Positions 13,326 to 25,064 of a stretch of 64,000 nucleotides of DNA are shown in pieces; the first letter of the stretch is position 1; every line of letters begins with the position of its first letter. A program made the position numbers and the translations under genes. A model generated the notes under the pieces. That model was not told the origin of the DNA, searched no databases, and was given only the letters and a program-made list of their open reading frames with translations. This DNA comes from Azolla caroliniana. Its lineage: Eukaryota > Polypodiophyta. The DNA is taken from the NCBI GenBank assembly GCA_043228905.1, contig JBHGNT010000001.1, positions 23,002,001 to 23,066,000 of the forward strand, read 5' to 3'.

Positions 13326-13758
13326 TGTTAACTCTTCGGGCCGGACAATGGCCTAACACAGGGTGTCTACGTGAGACACTTCACCAAAGGGTGTTACGAC
13401 AACCGGATTAGACTTCAACGCTTAATCCAACTTAGTTAAGTTACTTATTAGGATCGTCTTCATAACATGCGTAAGATATAACAATTAAGACAGAACAACA
13501 ATTGACACAGAGATATAACAACGCTTAAGCTTTCATTAATTAACCGCTAACTATTACATTGTATCCGGGCCTTTAAATAGGTTTCCGGTCTGTATTACAA
13601 AATGGTGCCATCCGCACCTGTTCGGGATCGGTCCGGATCCGGAACGGCATACCGATTCCGGTCCGTCCGTCCACACTCATAGCTTAATTACAACCCCATT
13701 CACACTACTTAATTAGCTCTCCGTTTCCCACTCTGGACTCCTTTGCCGGCCGGTAACA
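13326..13758 (-). repeat. 3' LTR of element N
   Basis: It is 433 bp, TG...CA bounded, and pairs with 22789-23221. Expected polypurine sequence beside it (just above 13758) is not obvious. Confidence 0.93.
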
Positions 13759-13812
13759 CATGGCACGCCCGTGGGACAGTACCTTGTACGTCGAATCCAC
13801 AACCGACCCTTG

Positions 13813-16797
13813 CTATTCTTCGTCCAAAATGTCCAGAATGCTCTGTTCGAGAGGCTCCAATGGTTCATCTCGAAGTGGTTGTTGTTGTTGTTGCTCTGTT
13901 GCTGTCTGCTGCGGCGGGTCCGTTGGTGGTTGCTGCGGCTGCTCCTCCGTTTGTGGCTCTGACACCGGCGTCTCTGTCGTTGCTCCCTGCGTCGTGGTGG
14001 TCTCCGGTTGACTGGTTCCCGGCTGGCCCTCAACCGACGACGGTTCCTCATCACTAAGTAACCGTTGTCGCTTCCTGTGCTTTTTCTTCTCGTACCCGGG
14101 ACCGCTCGTAGCTTTCAAACTGTATTTGAGCGTCCAACCTATCATCGTCCAGCTGAGCTACGAGCTGTCTGACCTGCGCCAACTGTTCATCTGCCAGGAC
14201 TTGGAAGTCGTCGACCAGGTCGTCCCGTATGGCGGTGAAGTCCTCAGAAGTTAGCGTATAACAGTCATCTCCTTCCTTCCGCCGGTTTGCCACATCCGCC
14301 CATAGCAACTGGAGTTCCGCCGCGTTTTGTGCCCACTTTGTCCACCATTTTACGGAGCTTTCATCAATCAAGTGCTTCGTCTGATTCAGCCATGCCCGGA
14401 GGATGGACTGAATCCGGCTCGTTCCCAATTGCGATTTGGTTTCTGCCGCTTGCCGTTCCTCCTTCAGTTGTTTGATGATTTTTACGTTGTCCTCCGCCTA
14501 CGCCTTGTAATGCGTCAGTTGCCTTTGATATGTACTTTGTAATTTCTGCAATACTGTAGATGCTCTCTCTTTGTCTTCCTGCTGCTGCTTCTGGAGCTCC
14601 ATTTGGACCTTTTCCGCCTCTTCCAAGCGTCTTGTATTTTCCGCCCGTTCGTCGGCGATCGCCGTTGCGGCTCGATCAACTGCCTGCTGGAGCTCGGCCA
14701 TCCGTTCTTTATGCTCTATTTCCAGCCGTTTGTAGTCCTGGTGCAGGTGCTCAAAATCATCCGTCTTTTGCTTGAGCCGTGCGTTGATCTGACGACGGGC
14801 CCGGTCCTCGTGGTCCTTCTGCTGGTGGAGCTCTTCCTTTAGCCGTTCTATCTCTGTTTTCGCCGTTTTCCGCAGCTTGTCCTTTTCCTGCAGCACTTTG
14901 TCTTTCTCCTCCTTTAGCCGGTCGTACGCTTGATGGCCTTTCCGGAGGCTCTCCTCTGCCCGGCGGAGGTTCTCAGCAGTCTTCTTTAATTCGGCTTCGG
15001 CCGCCGTCTTCAATTCTCGTTCACGGCTCCTTAGCGCTTCTTGTGCGGCAAGTTCTCTCTCAATTCCACAAGCTCCCGAGCTTGCGCCGCATCTCTCGCC
15101 GGAACGGTTTCCGTTGCCGGGGTCTTATTACTATGTACAGGTCGTTCCGTTTCATTATTCTGTACACTTACCGGAGTCACCGGTGATTGGATCCGTATTT
15201 TAGCCATCTCTGTCGTGACCTGATCCAAATCTTTTTCAAGGCACCGGATTCTGGACCGGGCCGTCTCTAGTTGTTCGGTTGTGACGAGCAACCGTTCGCT
15301 TTGCGCTCTTTCTTCCGCCTCTATATACCCCACTGCTCCGGCTATCTGTTCGCCTATCCACCGGAGCCACAGGCTACCGGTGCCTTGTTGTGCTTGCACG
15401 AAGGTTTGATAGATGGGCTCACTTGTAGAGGGGTGGTCCCGCCTGGTTGTGCCAAGTTGCAGTTCCGTTTCTGCCCGTGGACCATCCTGCTGTCCTTGGT
15501 CCCCTTGCGCTTCTTCTTGGCTGACCGAGGGAGGCTGCAATGACCTTTCCGGCTCTGGCGGAATGGGACTTGCCGGTGTTGCCGGTGGTGCCGGGGCCTC
15601 TGTTTCTGGTTCCTTCCGCACCGGTTCCAGTTCCTTCCTTGGCGTAGGAGTCTCAGTATGGGGAGCCGGTGTTCCCTCCGTCTGAGGGTCCGAACGTTTC
15701 CCGACTGTCTCAACGGTCCTTGCCGACGACCGTCGCTGGAGGTGCTCTGTAGGCTCCTCCTCTATTTCCTCCTATTGAGCTCCGGCATTGAGTTTTTCCG
15801 CCAAGGGGTCCACTTCTCGATTCACCGGTCGGCGGAGTGTGACCTTTACGGGTCGTGCCGGTGGTTCCTCCTGCGCCTCCGTTGGGCGCTTCCGGCTGCC
15901 ACTTCCTGCTGCCGCCTGGTCTGCATCCACCGCCTTTCCCTTACTGGCCTTAGAGGCCAACAGTTGCTGCCGTTTGGAAGCCGTCCTTGGGGTGCCGTCT
16001 GGCACTCTTCCTCGCTTCTTGCGCTGGACGGTCTGAACGGGTGGCACCGGCAGGGTGAGCCACTGCGTTACGACGTGCCATATCCTTCGTCCGTCTCGGC
16101 CTTCTTTGCCGTCTTTGCCTCTGACGATCTCGATCGCCGCACACAACCCGTCTGCAATCAATACCGGCCAATCCACCTTGATCCCTTCATAGGTGGCGAT
16201 GATCATCCCTGCCCGGTTCTGCGGCATGACAGGGGGTCTAGGGTATACATGGCTGTATTCATGGAGCACACGAGCAATTTCGCGGAACAACATATCTCCG
16301 CCGCCCTGTGTCCGGTAGCCCTTGCTGGCTAGAGAGTACTCACCAAAATACCTGATGAGTTGCTCCGGGGTTGGATTGTCGATCGTGAGTATGCCTCCCT
16401 TCGGAAGGCCTGTTAACGCTCGAATCGCCTCTGCCGTTATGACCTCTGTATCGATTTCCTTGATCACTTTGTCGGCTTCTTTGTGTGGCGGTACTTCCAT
16501 CATCATCAGGAAGCCCTCGAGCCCGTGTTGCTTCAGCCATGTCTTGGCGGCTTCCGACAACATTTGCGGGTCCATTTCTGTGTCGGGGTCGGACTGCGGT
16601 GGCGAGGATGGATGGTGATGAGAGCGGGGTTGAGAAAGAGAGAGTTCAGAAGGCGGGGGTTCTCTGTGCGCAGGTTCTCTTCTGATAATCTTGCAGCGTT
16701 TCGGTGCTTCTGTGCTCCTGGGTTCGCGAAAATAGAGGGTCTCTACGCGCAATGGTTTTTGTCTGTGCATTCTGGCGCCTTTTTCGAGTTTGTGCAT
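13813..16797 (-). pseudogene. Element N additional 3' coding region with coiled coil (broken)
   Basis: Downstream of pol, about 995 codons read on the minus strand. The first part (15772-16797) has a Pro/Ser-rich start, then a globular stretch with LTGLPKGGILTIDNPTPEQL and a Lys/Arg-rich region with KRKKRGR-like patches. After an in-frame TAG at 15772 comes a Pro/Glu-rich linker (15031-15621). A frameshift near 15045 leads into a long heptad-like coiled coil (14498-15013, repeated Glu/Lys/Leu/Arg). Another TAG at 14498 and a shift near 14095 precede a Gln/Pro-rich acidic end at 13813. I see no signal peptide or membrane segment, so an envelope role is not supported. Its function is unknown. 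Some plant gypsy lineages carry extra ORFs; I could not match this one. Confidence 0.6.
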
Positions 16798-16930
16798 GTC
16801 GCGTACTTAAAATAGCATTATGTCCTGTGGTGGCGCTTTAAATGCCCACTACGTACCTTTTCGCTCCACGCTCTTTCATCCATTCATTCCTCGCTTTTGC
16901 ATGATTGTTATTATTATTATTAGTGTGACG

Positions 16931-19690
16931 TCACATGTCCGTTGGTCCTCCCGGACCCTTACCGGCCACATTCTCTCCGGTTACCGGCTTGCCGTCTCTG
17001 CCGTCTTCGTGGTTGCCGTCGGTCCTTTGCTCAAATGGGTTCTTAGGCATCGGTCCTCTATATGCCTTTAACCGGAATCCATTCACCCATTTGCCCAGCA
17101 CTTCGCCGGCAAGTGTCCCCAACTGGTAGGACCCATTATACTCCCGTGTTAGCCAATATGGTCCGGTCCATCTAAACCTTAGTTTACCCGGCATCTTGCC
17201 CATCCGGGTTTGGAATACTAGCACTGGTTTGCCAATTGCGAACATTTTTTCGTTACCTTTCCTGTGCCGGTCGACGAATGCTTTCCGTCGCCGTTGCTCT
17301 AATTCTAAATGTAGGATGCTGGCCAACCGTTGTTCCTCCAGCTCACACAACGCTGTCAACCTTATTGTCTCCGACTCCTTCTCGTTCAGCCGTTCTCGTA
17401 GCTGAATCCGTAAGCTAGGTACTTGAAATTCTACCGGCATGACCGCCTCGAGTCCGAACGCCAACCGGAACGGTGTTGTTCGGATGCTCGTTTTGTATGT
17501 CGTCCGGTATGCCCAAAGCGCGCTATGTAGCTTTGTGTCCCAATCCGTCCGGTTCTCGTTGACGATCTTCCGAAGGATGTTCTGGAGCGTCTGTGGATAG
17601 TAAGGTGTGCTTCGTTTGTGGACCACGACATAGAAGGTCGTTAGGCTTTCCACCACTTGTCCGAGAAAGTGCCCCCCTTGGTCACTTATCAATTCAATGG
17701 GGCATCCGTAACGGCACCAGATGTACTCATATAGAAACTTTGCCGTTGACGCAACGGTGTTATCCCGTAAAGCTTTGGCCTCCACCCATTTCGTGCAGTA
17801 ATCCGTAGCAACGATAACGTACTGATTACCCGTTCTCATTGCCGGTGGCTTGAACGGTCCTACAAAGTCCAGCCCCCACTTTTGGAATGGCTCGAGTGGT
17901 AGTACCGGCTGGTGTGGCATACAAGCCTGCTCCGTTGGCTGGCCCATTCTTTGGCATAGGTCACATTCTTTTGCGTACCGTACCGCATCTCTTAATGTCG
18001 TTGGCCACCATAGGCCACTTTGCCATATTTTTTTGGCTATCGCATCTCCGGCATAGTGACCTCCAGCAACTCTGCAGTGGGCTTCCCTTAGTATCAGTTC
18101 CTTTTCATCGCTGCGCACCGCCCGTCTCCATATGTCGTCAGCTCCCTTGTGGTACAGTGTGTCTTGCAGTAAGCAGAAATGTCGGCTTTGTACCGCCAGG
18201 CGTTTCCGTTCATCCCGGTTCAACTCTTCCGGAGGCAGTCCTGTGCTCAGAAACTGGTGCATATTTGTGAGCCACTTGTCTTCCTGGGCCACTGTCTCAT
18301 CTGCCGCTGTCTCCGTAGTGACTCGAAACAGCTCCGCATCCGGAAACTCATCCGGTACTCCGTCACCCGTCTCTCCGGACTCCAATCGGCTTAAGTAATC
18401 CGCTACGGCATGCTGTATACCGGGTCGGTGGAATATTTCAAACTCGAACTCCTGTAACAGTAAGGTCCACCGGGCCAATTTGCCGGTGAGTGACGCCTTG
18501 GACACCAGGTAAAGGAGTGCTGAATGATCTACATGGAAGGAAAACTTCCTTCCCAATAAATAGTGCCGAAACTTTGTCACACTGTAGATCATTCCTAGAG
18601 CTTCCCGTTCCGTAGTAGAGTAGTTCCGTTCTGCTTGGGATAGCTTCCGGCTGGCATAGTACACTGGCCGGTACCACTTTGGTTCCGTAAGCTGCATCAA
18701 TACGCTTCCGATTGCGATGTCGGAGGCGTCCACGAACACGTGAAATTCTTTACTCCAATCCGGAGGTTGTACTACCGGTGCCTGCGATAATAGTACCTTG
18801 AGGGCCTTATACGCCCTATCCTTAGTATCGGTCCACTGGAATGGTGTCTGATGTACGGCGGCATGCAACGGTGTAGCCAGGTCGGCCAAGTATCGGAGCA
18901 TCCGGCTGTGCCACCGGATCTGGCCTAAGAACCGGCTCAATGCCTTTGCCGTTGCCGGCGCCGGTGCTTCTAATATGGCTTTCACTTTGTCCGGGTCGAC
19001 TGCTATACCTTCCTGGCTTACGATATGTCCTAATAAAGTTCCACTGGACACGCCAAATACACACTTTGCCGGATTCAAGCTTAGCCGGTATGCTCTACAC
19101 TTTTCTAGACAAAGACGGAGATGCTGAAAATGGTCCTCCTCCCGGCTATAGACGGCGAAATCGTCAAGGAAAACCTGCATAAAAGCCGGTATATATTCAC
19201 CAAAGATTTCCATGATGATTCTTTGAAACGTTGCCGGTGCTGTTTTGAGTCCGAACATCATCACCACGGCCACAAACACCCCCCATTCGGTGACGAATGC
19301 CGTTTTCTCTTGGTCGTCGGGGTGCATCCGGATCTGATTATATCCGCTGAATCCGTCTAGGAAGCTATAGACCTCATGGCCGGCGATGGCATCCAACACT
19401 CCATCCGTGAACGGAAGTGGAAATGCATCCGTTACCGTAGCCGCATTGAGTTTCCGGTAGTCCACGCAAACTCGAATTTTTCCGTTCTTCTTCGGTACGA
19501 CTACGATCGGGCTCAGCCATGTCGCTTTCTTTACCGGACGGATAAAGCCAACTCTTAGTAGTTTGTCGATTTCTTCCTTGACCTTGGCAGCATAATTGGG
19601 ATTCATTCGGTACCATCTTTGTGCCACTGGTTTTGCGTCTTTGCTCAAGTGCACTTGATGCTGGTATAACTGAGGGTCGAGTCCTCGCAT
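16931..19690 (-). pseudogene. Element N pol: RT, RNase H, integrase
   Basis: A 919-codon open frame. RT spans residues about 30-230, with PKKNGKIRVCVDYRKLN and a catalytic FLDD box near residue 172. RNase H begins near residue 315 with FVDASD and includes the HVDHSALLYL segment. Integrase follows with the HHCC finger (about 530-585), the first Asp in WGLDFVGPF (about 605) and the second in SDQGG (about 668). The expected NGQ(A/V)E stretch is missing: YYPQ runs straight into TLQNILRKIV near 17590, an in-frame loss of roughly nine residues that removes the catalytic Glu. The frame continues upstream through one TAG (about 19703) into gag-protease, where related proteins have Trp. Confidence 0.85.
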
Positions 19691-19702
19691 GTCTTCGTAT
19701 GA

Positions 19703-22700
19703 CTAGGCGAATACGTCGCGAAATTCCGTGAGAAGTGTTATCATCGCCGTTTTGTCTCCGGACTTCATCTCCTTGGCGATGTGCACCGGTTTTGCTTCGT
19801 CCGTGGTGCCTAAATTCACCTCTTCCAATTGCGATGCTTTTACGCGTTGTGAAACGGCCATTTCCCATTCCAACGCTTCCTGCGCTTGCCGTAACTCCCG
19901 GATTGCGTCTTTATCCGGTTCTGCTTCCGCCTCTTCCGGTTGCGGTAAGTACGGTGCTACGGCCTCGACAATGTCAATTTCGAAGAGGGGTATGATCTTC
20001 GGGTTTTCCTGCAGGTATTGAGCTTCTTCTTCGTCCGCTAACCCTTCGAGCATGTTGACGCATTCCGCATACAACGGTGTACATTCCTTGCCAGTACTCG
20101 TCCTTGGCTGTGTTGGTACCCGTACCTTGGCTTTTCCTCGCCGGAAGGTAATTATATTTTTTCGCCAATTCTGTTTGATATGTGCCGTTTTCAACCATGG
20201 CCGCCCCAGCAATAGTGGGTATGCGCCTTGTGCCTGTAATTGTAGCACTACGGCCGAGATGTGAAATGTATGTCCGCCGACGGTGACTTCTAATTTCCGT
20301 ATTAATCCTGTCGGCCGCACTGAGCTTGTATCGGCCATCCGCAACCAGAACGGACACGGCTCCCACTCGTGGATTCCTAGGTCCTCACACGTCCAGAGGC
20401 TTATTACATTTACCCCAGACCCTCCGTCTATAACTGTGTCGGGGAGTTCTTTCCCTTTTACAATGGCAGTGATTACCGGACTGCTGGTGTCTACCACTGT
20501 TGGTCCCTCCTCCGGATTCGAGAAGAGTACCGGTGCCGGTGATGGTTCTCCTGCCGTCATGGCCGTCTTCAGTCCTTCCGTGAATCTAGGCACGAGTTGT
20601 AGGAGTCTTCCTAGTGGTAACGTAATCTGGCATTCTTGCAACGCCTGCCATGTCTCGTTCTCGGAGTGACTACCGCCGGCAAGCCCTGCGGTGTTCTCCT
20701 TTTGCTGCTGTAAGTCTGTGACATTCTGCTCGTTTGATTTCTTTACCCATTCCGTTGCTTGTTTGCAGATGGTCTCCCGTGTCTCCCATTCTTTGGCCAT
20801 GCCCTTTGATCTTGTGGTCACCTGCTGCAAGTCTGCCACCTCAGGGACTACCATATTTATCGTCGGTCGTTTTTCATAGCTCTTTACCGGGCATTGGTTA
20901 CTATAATGGCCTTCCTGTCTGCAGTAGTAGCAGTAGGCTTTCCGGGCATTGCTAGATTCGGCATTGTCTGTTGTACCCGGGGCAGGTCCTACGGTACGCG
21001 TGGGGTTTTGTACCGGTTGGCTACTTGGAGCGCCTTGTTCCGGGTCCCGGGGGTAGCCGCCTTTTTTAAAATGCCGTTTTTTGTTAAAGCTCTTCTTATT
21101 ACGGTACTCTTGACGGGGTTGCCCGTTATATCGGCCGTATTCCTCCCGTTGCTGACGATACCCGGGGGAGTGCTCCCGGTCGTACTGTTCGTATCGTCTA
21201 TTGTAATCCTGGTGCCGATCATGCCGGTCATAGTTATCTCGCCGATCACCGTACCGGACATCATTTTCCCGTCGCTCGCCGTACCGGACATTATTTTCCC
21301 GTCGCTCGCCATACCGGACCTCATTTTCCCGTCGCTCGCCATACCGGACATCCTGTGCCGGTCGGTCACGGTCCATTCGCCGCCAGCGTTCGTCTTCTTC
21401 GTCCCGGCTGCTGCGTGGCTCAATTTGTCGGACGGGCGGTGCTTGCCGAGTCAACAGATTATACTCGCACCTATCCGTCGTATGGCTCTTGGACTGACAG
21501 ATTACACATTGCATCCTCATAGTGCATTCTTGAGCCGAGTGTCCGGAATTCAAGCAGGTTGTGCACTGTATTGCTTGCCGAAACCGGAGGTCTTCATCGG
21601 ACGGTAACGCCCGTTGAAGTGCGCCCAGTGTGAGCCAGGAGCTTGTCTTTTCCATCTCTTTCACCCGGTCAATGACCTGGTCGATGGTACTTGTACGGAA
21701 ATCGATTACCGTGCAAACCGTGCGTAGGGGTTCCCGGAGTGCGTTTAGGAATATCGTCCGTAATTCCTCCTCCGGGGGTGCACGGGTAAGCTGACTATGC
21801 ATCCGTTGAAACCGGATGACAAATTGGGGAATGCTCTCCCCTGCCTCTTGCCGGATAGTATAAAATAAGCCTACCATTATGGTCTGGTCCACCTCCTTTT
21901 GAAAAAAATGCATGAATTTAGCTTTTAAATCTGCAAAGGTGTTGATGGTAGACGGGTCCTGCGTCCGGCGCCATCTTGCTGCCGGTCCCTCCAATGTGAC
22001 GCCAAACTCTACTATCTTAGAGCGTTCTTCTTCCTCCGGTGTCAGTCGCTGGGACACATGGTTGGCTTCCCATGTCTGTTCAAATGCGTGCACATGAGCT
22101 TCCGCGTCCGAATCATCTCTATACTTGGAGTACTGGAACGACATGTCGTCGTCCAGTATCGGTGCGCGGGCTGGTAGTGTTGGTGCTCGTTCCGGAATTT
22201 TCTCCGGTGTCGGTGGTCTTTCCCGATTTGATTCCGGTGTCAGTTGTTTCTCTTCCGCTGGTGACGGAGGCCTCTCCTCCTCGACTTCTGGTGTCGGAGG
22301 TCTTTCTTCTTCTGCTGGTTCTGGGGGTTCCAGCGTTAGCACTTCCGGTTCCGGTTCCGGTGTCGGTAAGGTATCCGATCCTTCGTCCTCCGGTCTGCCC
22401 GGGGTTTCGTTGCTGCTACGGTAGTTCGTGTGCACGCTGTATTCCCCTTCGGAGTCCGATTCATATGCTGAAAAGGCCTCTGCTTCGCCTTCTCCATTTG
22501 CCAACGCCTGGAGAAGGGATTCGGTTTCCCGGAGGCTGCTTAGGCTGTTGCCGTCGTCTGGGTGCGATGTTTGCTGTAACCAGTGGGAGTCCTCCGCTAC
22601 TCTCCGGATTACGTTGGAAAACGAGCGATCCGCTCTAATTTCCTGCGCCGCTTGCTAGAAGGCCTCGCGTCTCCTTTGCCTTTCGGCAAGGCGTCGAGTT

Positions 22701-22735
22701 CGATCTGTAACCAGGTCGTGCGTTGATCTAGACAT
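19703..22735 (-). pseudogene. Element N gag-protease
   Basis: The likely start is the ATG at 22733-22735 (MSRSTHDL), with an in-frame TAG at 22655-22657; beyond it the frame is open for more than 930 codons. In the frame counted from 22504, the capsid-type retrotransposon gag domain lies at about 135-300. Two CX2CX4HX4C knuckles sit near residues 311-345, a third (CYYCRQEGHYSNQC) near 522, and an aspartic protease with DGGSGVNV near 690. Four VRYGERREN-like repeats lie between the knuckles. The frame ends EFRDVFA then TAG, in phase with the RT frame. Gag packages the RNA; the protease cuts the polyprotein. Confidence 0.85.
21237..21356 (-). repeat. 30-bp coding tandem repeat in N gag
   Basis: About four near-identical 30-bp units encode VRYGERREN/VRYGDRRDN decapeptide repeats within gag. 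They are in frame and translated, so they are not a CRISPR array. Confidence 0.85.
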
Positions 22736-22788
22736 CCATCCGTGCCGTCGTTCGCTGCAAAAACAGGAATCGTGGTTGCCAAAAACTG

Positions 22789-23221
22789 TGTTAACTCTTC
22801 GGGCCGGACAATGGCCTAACACAGGGTGTCTACGTGAGACACTTCACCAAAGGGTGTTACGGCAACCGGATTAGACTTCAACGCTTAATCCGACTTAGTT
22901 AAGTTACTTATTAGGATCGTCTTCATAACACGCGTAAGATATAACAATTAAGACAGAACGGCAATTGACATAGAGATATAACAACGCTTAAGCTTTCATT
23001 AATTAACCGCTAACTATTACATTGTATCCGGGCCTTTAAATAGGTTTCCGGTCTGTATTACAAAACGGTGCCATCCGCACTTGTTCGGGATCGGTCCGGA
23101 TCCGGAACAGCATACCGATTCCGGTTCGTCCGTCCACACTCATAGCTTAATTACAACCACATTCCTACTACTTAATTAGCTCTCCGTTTCCCACTTTGGA
23201 CTCCTTTGCCGGCCGGTAACA
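22789..23221 (-). repeat. 5' LTR of element N
   Basis: It is 433 bp, starting TGTTACCGG on the minus strand and ending GAGTTAACA. A TGGCAACCACGATTCC motif some 7 nt inside the element is a possible primer-binding site, but I cannot assign the tRNA. Confidence 0.93.
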
Positions 23222-24418
23222 CGTTGGACTCGTATCTACTATGACGTAGATGGGCATCCCTTCTTTGTAAACGACTTTCCTTAAATCTGGTGCTGCCACC
23301 AGTAGCCCTTTTAACCTCTTCATCGCCTCTGTGTGTACCGGTTCCCATTTGAAATTTCTCCCTTCTTTTAGTAAGCTATACAAGGGTCCAACCACATGAG
23401 CATAATGCAGAATCCAAATGTGGTAGAATGCACATGCTCCTAAGAATCTTCGGACCTTTGTTTGCGTTCCAAATTCCTCTCGCATCTCTTGAATAGCCTT
23501 CACCTTCTCAGGTGAGGGTTTCCGTCCGTATGGTCCACAAAGATGTCCCACTACTAGGATCTCGCGTTGGCCAAATGCTGATTTTTCTCCGGAGAATGTG
23601 AGCCCTACACCTTCTAATCTTTCTAGCACTCTTCCACAGTCTTCAATATGGTTTGAAACAAATCTTCAACATCCATCTTGATCTAAAGACTCGTCCTTCT
23701 TTGATTTAGGGCACCCCTTTATAGGGATATCATCAAGGAAATGCATTGTAATATCTGGGATGCAATCTCTTAGTACTTTGATCATGGCGTTCATCATGTG
23801 AGCCACCGAGTTAATTGCCCCTTGCGGTAATGTACACATCCTTAGTAGCCAAATGGGAGTCCGCATTGTTGTGATGTCTTGACTATCCAAAGACAATTGA
23901 AATTGGTCGTATCCAGAATACAAGTCTCCAATCGAGTAAATCGACCTTCCTGCAAAAGCTTAAGCAAACTCATCAACACGAGGTCCAATACCAACATTAC
24001 GAATGGTGACCTTGTTTACCGATTGTAGATCTTGGATAAATCGAAGCGCTCCATTCTTCTTCGGCATTGTGAACCACCTATTTGAATAAGGCACATTAGA
24101 TGGCTCAATGATTCCCATTCTAATATTTTCTTTGAACAACTCTAGCAATCTTGGAATGTGAGCTCTTGGAACAGGAATTGGCTTCAAGTTCCATGGCACA
24201 TGGGGTATTGTAAAGATAACCATTGGTTCCACAAGAATTGGGTCAACACATCCGATCTCTTGTGGGGAAAAGGCAAATGCTTTCCCGTGTTGCTCCAACA
24301 TTTCCCAAAACTTGGACTCCTCTTTGGGAAGCAAAAACTCACCCCCACCAATTTTGAGCTTCCTCCGAGTTTCGTCGGTGAAGACATTCCCTACTCCTTT
24401 AAGGTCTCTAAGGCACGG
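23222..24418 (-). pseudogene. Element E reverse transcriptase and RNase H N-terminal half
   Basis: Three minus-strand frames (23960-24334, 23666-23923, 23168-23629) cover a gypsy RT. They show VFTDETRRKLKIGGGEF, PYSNRWFTMPKKNGALRF, SGYDQFQLSLDSQD, a catalytic HFLDDIPIKGC box and VVGHLCGPYGRKPSPEKV. RNase H then starts with YVIVDTSPT before the N insertion. Stops or shifts lie near 23640 and 23940-23960. The FLDDIPIKGC block is unlike the YxDD of most plant gypsy RTs. Copies C and A of this family have this region deleted, so E is the only source of the RT in the window. Confidence 0.8.
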
Positions 24419-25064
24419 TGTTGCGAAGATTCGCGTGCAGTCGTGCTTCGTGCGAGCGGGACCACCAGGGCCACGGACTAGGGAGGACGTTCGTGAACTT
24501 GTTGAAAAGACGATGATGTGTTTGTATGAGTTGAGGAAACCAATGTCACATTTGAAAAGAACAAATATTATTTTACTCGAGAAGAAGATAAATTAGAAGA
24601 TAGATGTTAAGAAGAATATTATATTATTGATGATGATCTCCAAATTGACCCCCCTTTACACAAGCCCAACTAGAGGCTTTTATAGGTCTCTCCATGCTAG
24701 TGACATGCACAAAACCATGGGCTAAAACCATGGTTTTGTACACATGGTTTTGCTTATGACATGCACAAAACCATAGGCTTAAAACCATGGTTTTGTGCAC
24801 ACGGTTTTTTTACATTTGTTTCCTATGGAATACTATAACAAGAAAATATAGAAAATCTAAATCATTTGGTAGTAGTTTTAGTGGTAAGTTAATTGCCTCC
24901 TATCTTGGAGGTGCAAGGTTCAAATCTTACTTACACCTCTCTATATGCACACAATGCCATTAGGCCCTAGGATTATTTATTTTCATTTTTAGAAGTATTT
25001 GTGTAATGTGCATGTATCCTCAAATTTTCACTTTTTCTCGCATTAAACACGCCACATAACGACA
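24419..25064 (-). repeat. Solo LTR S in element E
   Basis: A 646-bp segment bounded TGTTGCGAAG...ACGACA with perfect flanking ACGG (24415-24418, 25065-25068). Removing it restores the E frame from RHPC to LRDLKGVGN. Its end resembles the ends of E-family LTRs (the GGGACCACC block), and it carries a TATA-like CTATAAAAG on the minus strand near 24680 and a tRNA-like module. It is a diverged relative that lost its internal region by LTR-LTR recombination. Confidence 0.85.
24866..24938 (+). promoter_or_regulatory. tRNA-like module in solo LTR S
   Basis: TAGTTTTAGTGG at 24873-24884 (A-box-like) and GGTTCAAATCT at 24917-24927 (B-box-like) are spaced as in tRNA genes, with a CCTCC/GGAGG stem between them. 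The orientation is antisense to the LTR. Confidence 0.55.

Larger units (their letters stand above)
13326..23221 (-). mobile_element. Element N: Ty3/gypsy retrotransposon with an extra 3' ORF
   Basis: Both LTRs are 433 bp (13326-13758 and 22789-23221), begin TGTTAACTC and end GGTAACA, and are flanked by the perfect 5-bp duplication CGTTG (13321-13325, 23222-23226). By eye they differ at about 14 positions with no indels, so roughly 97% identical and fairly young. Internal genes on the minus strand are gag-protease, RT-RNase H-integrase and a further long coding region in the envelope position. It sits in the RNase H domain of element E. Its base composition is visibly more GC-rich than the surroundings. 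No chromodomain is present and no clear polypurine tract precedes the 3' LTR. Confidence 0.92.

Noticed and set aside
15658-16332. 224-codon plus-strand frame opposite the N 3' region
   Set aside because: It is antisense to a GC-rich coding region and lacks any domain; the minus-strand frame extends further and has structured composition.
13813-16797. Envelope-like gene downstream of N pol
   Set aside because: Only the position fits; no signal peptide, no transmembrane helix, and the content is coiled coil and charged linkers.
21237-21356. Regular 30-bp repeats resembling a CRISPR array
   Set aside because: The units are directly adjacent without spacers and encode in-frame VRYGERREN repeats of gag in a plant genome.
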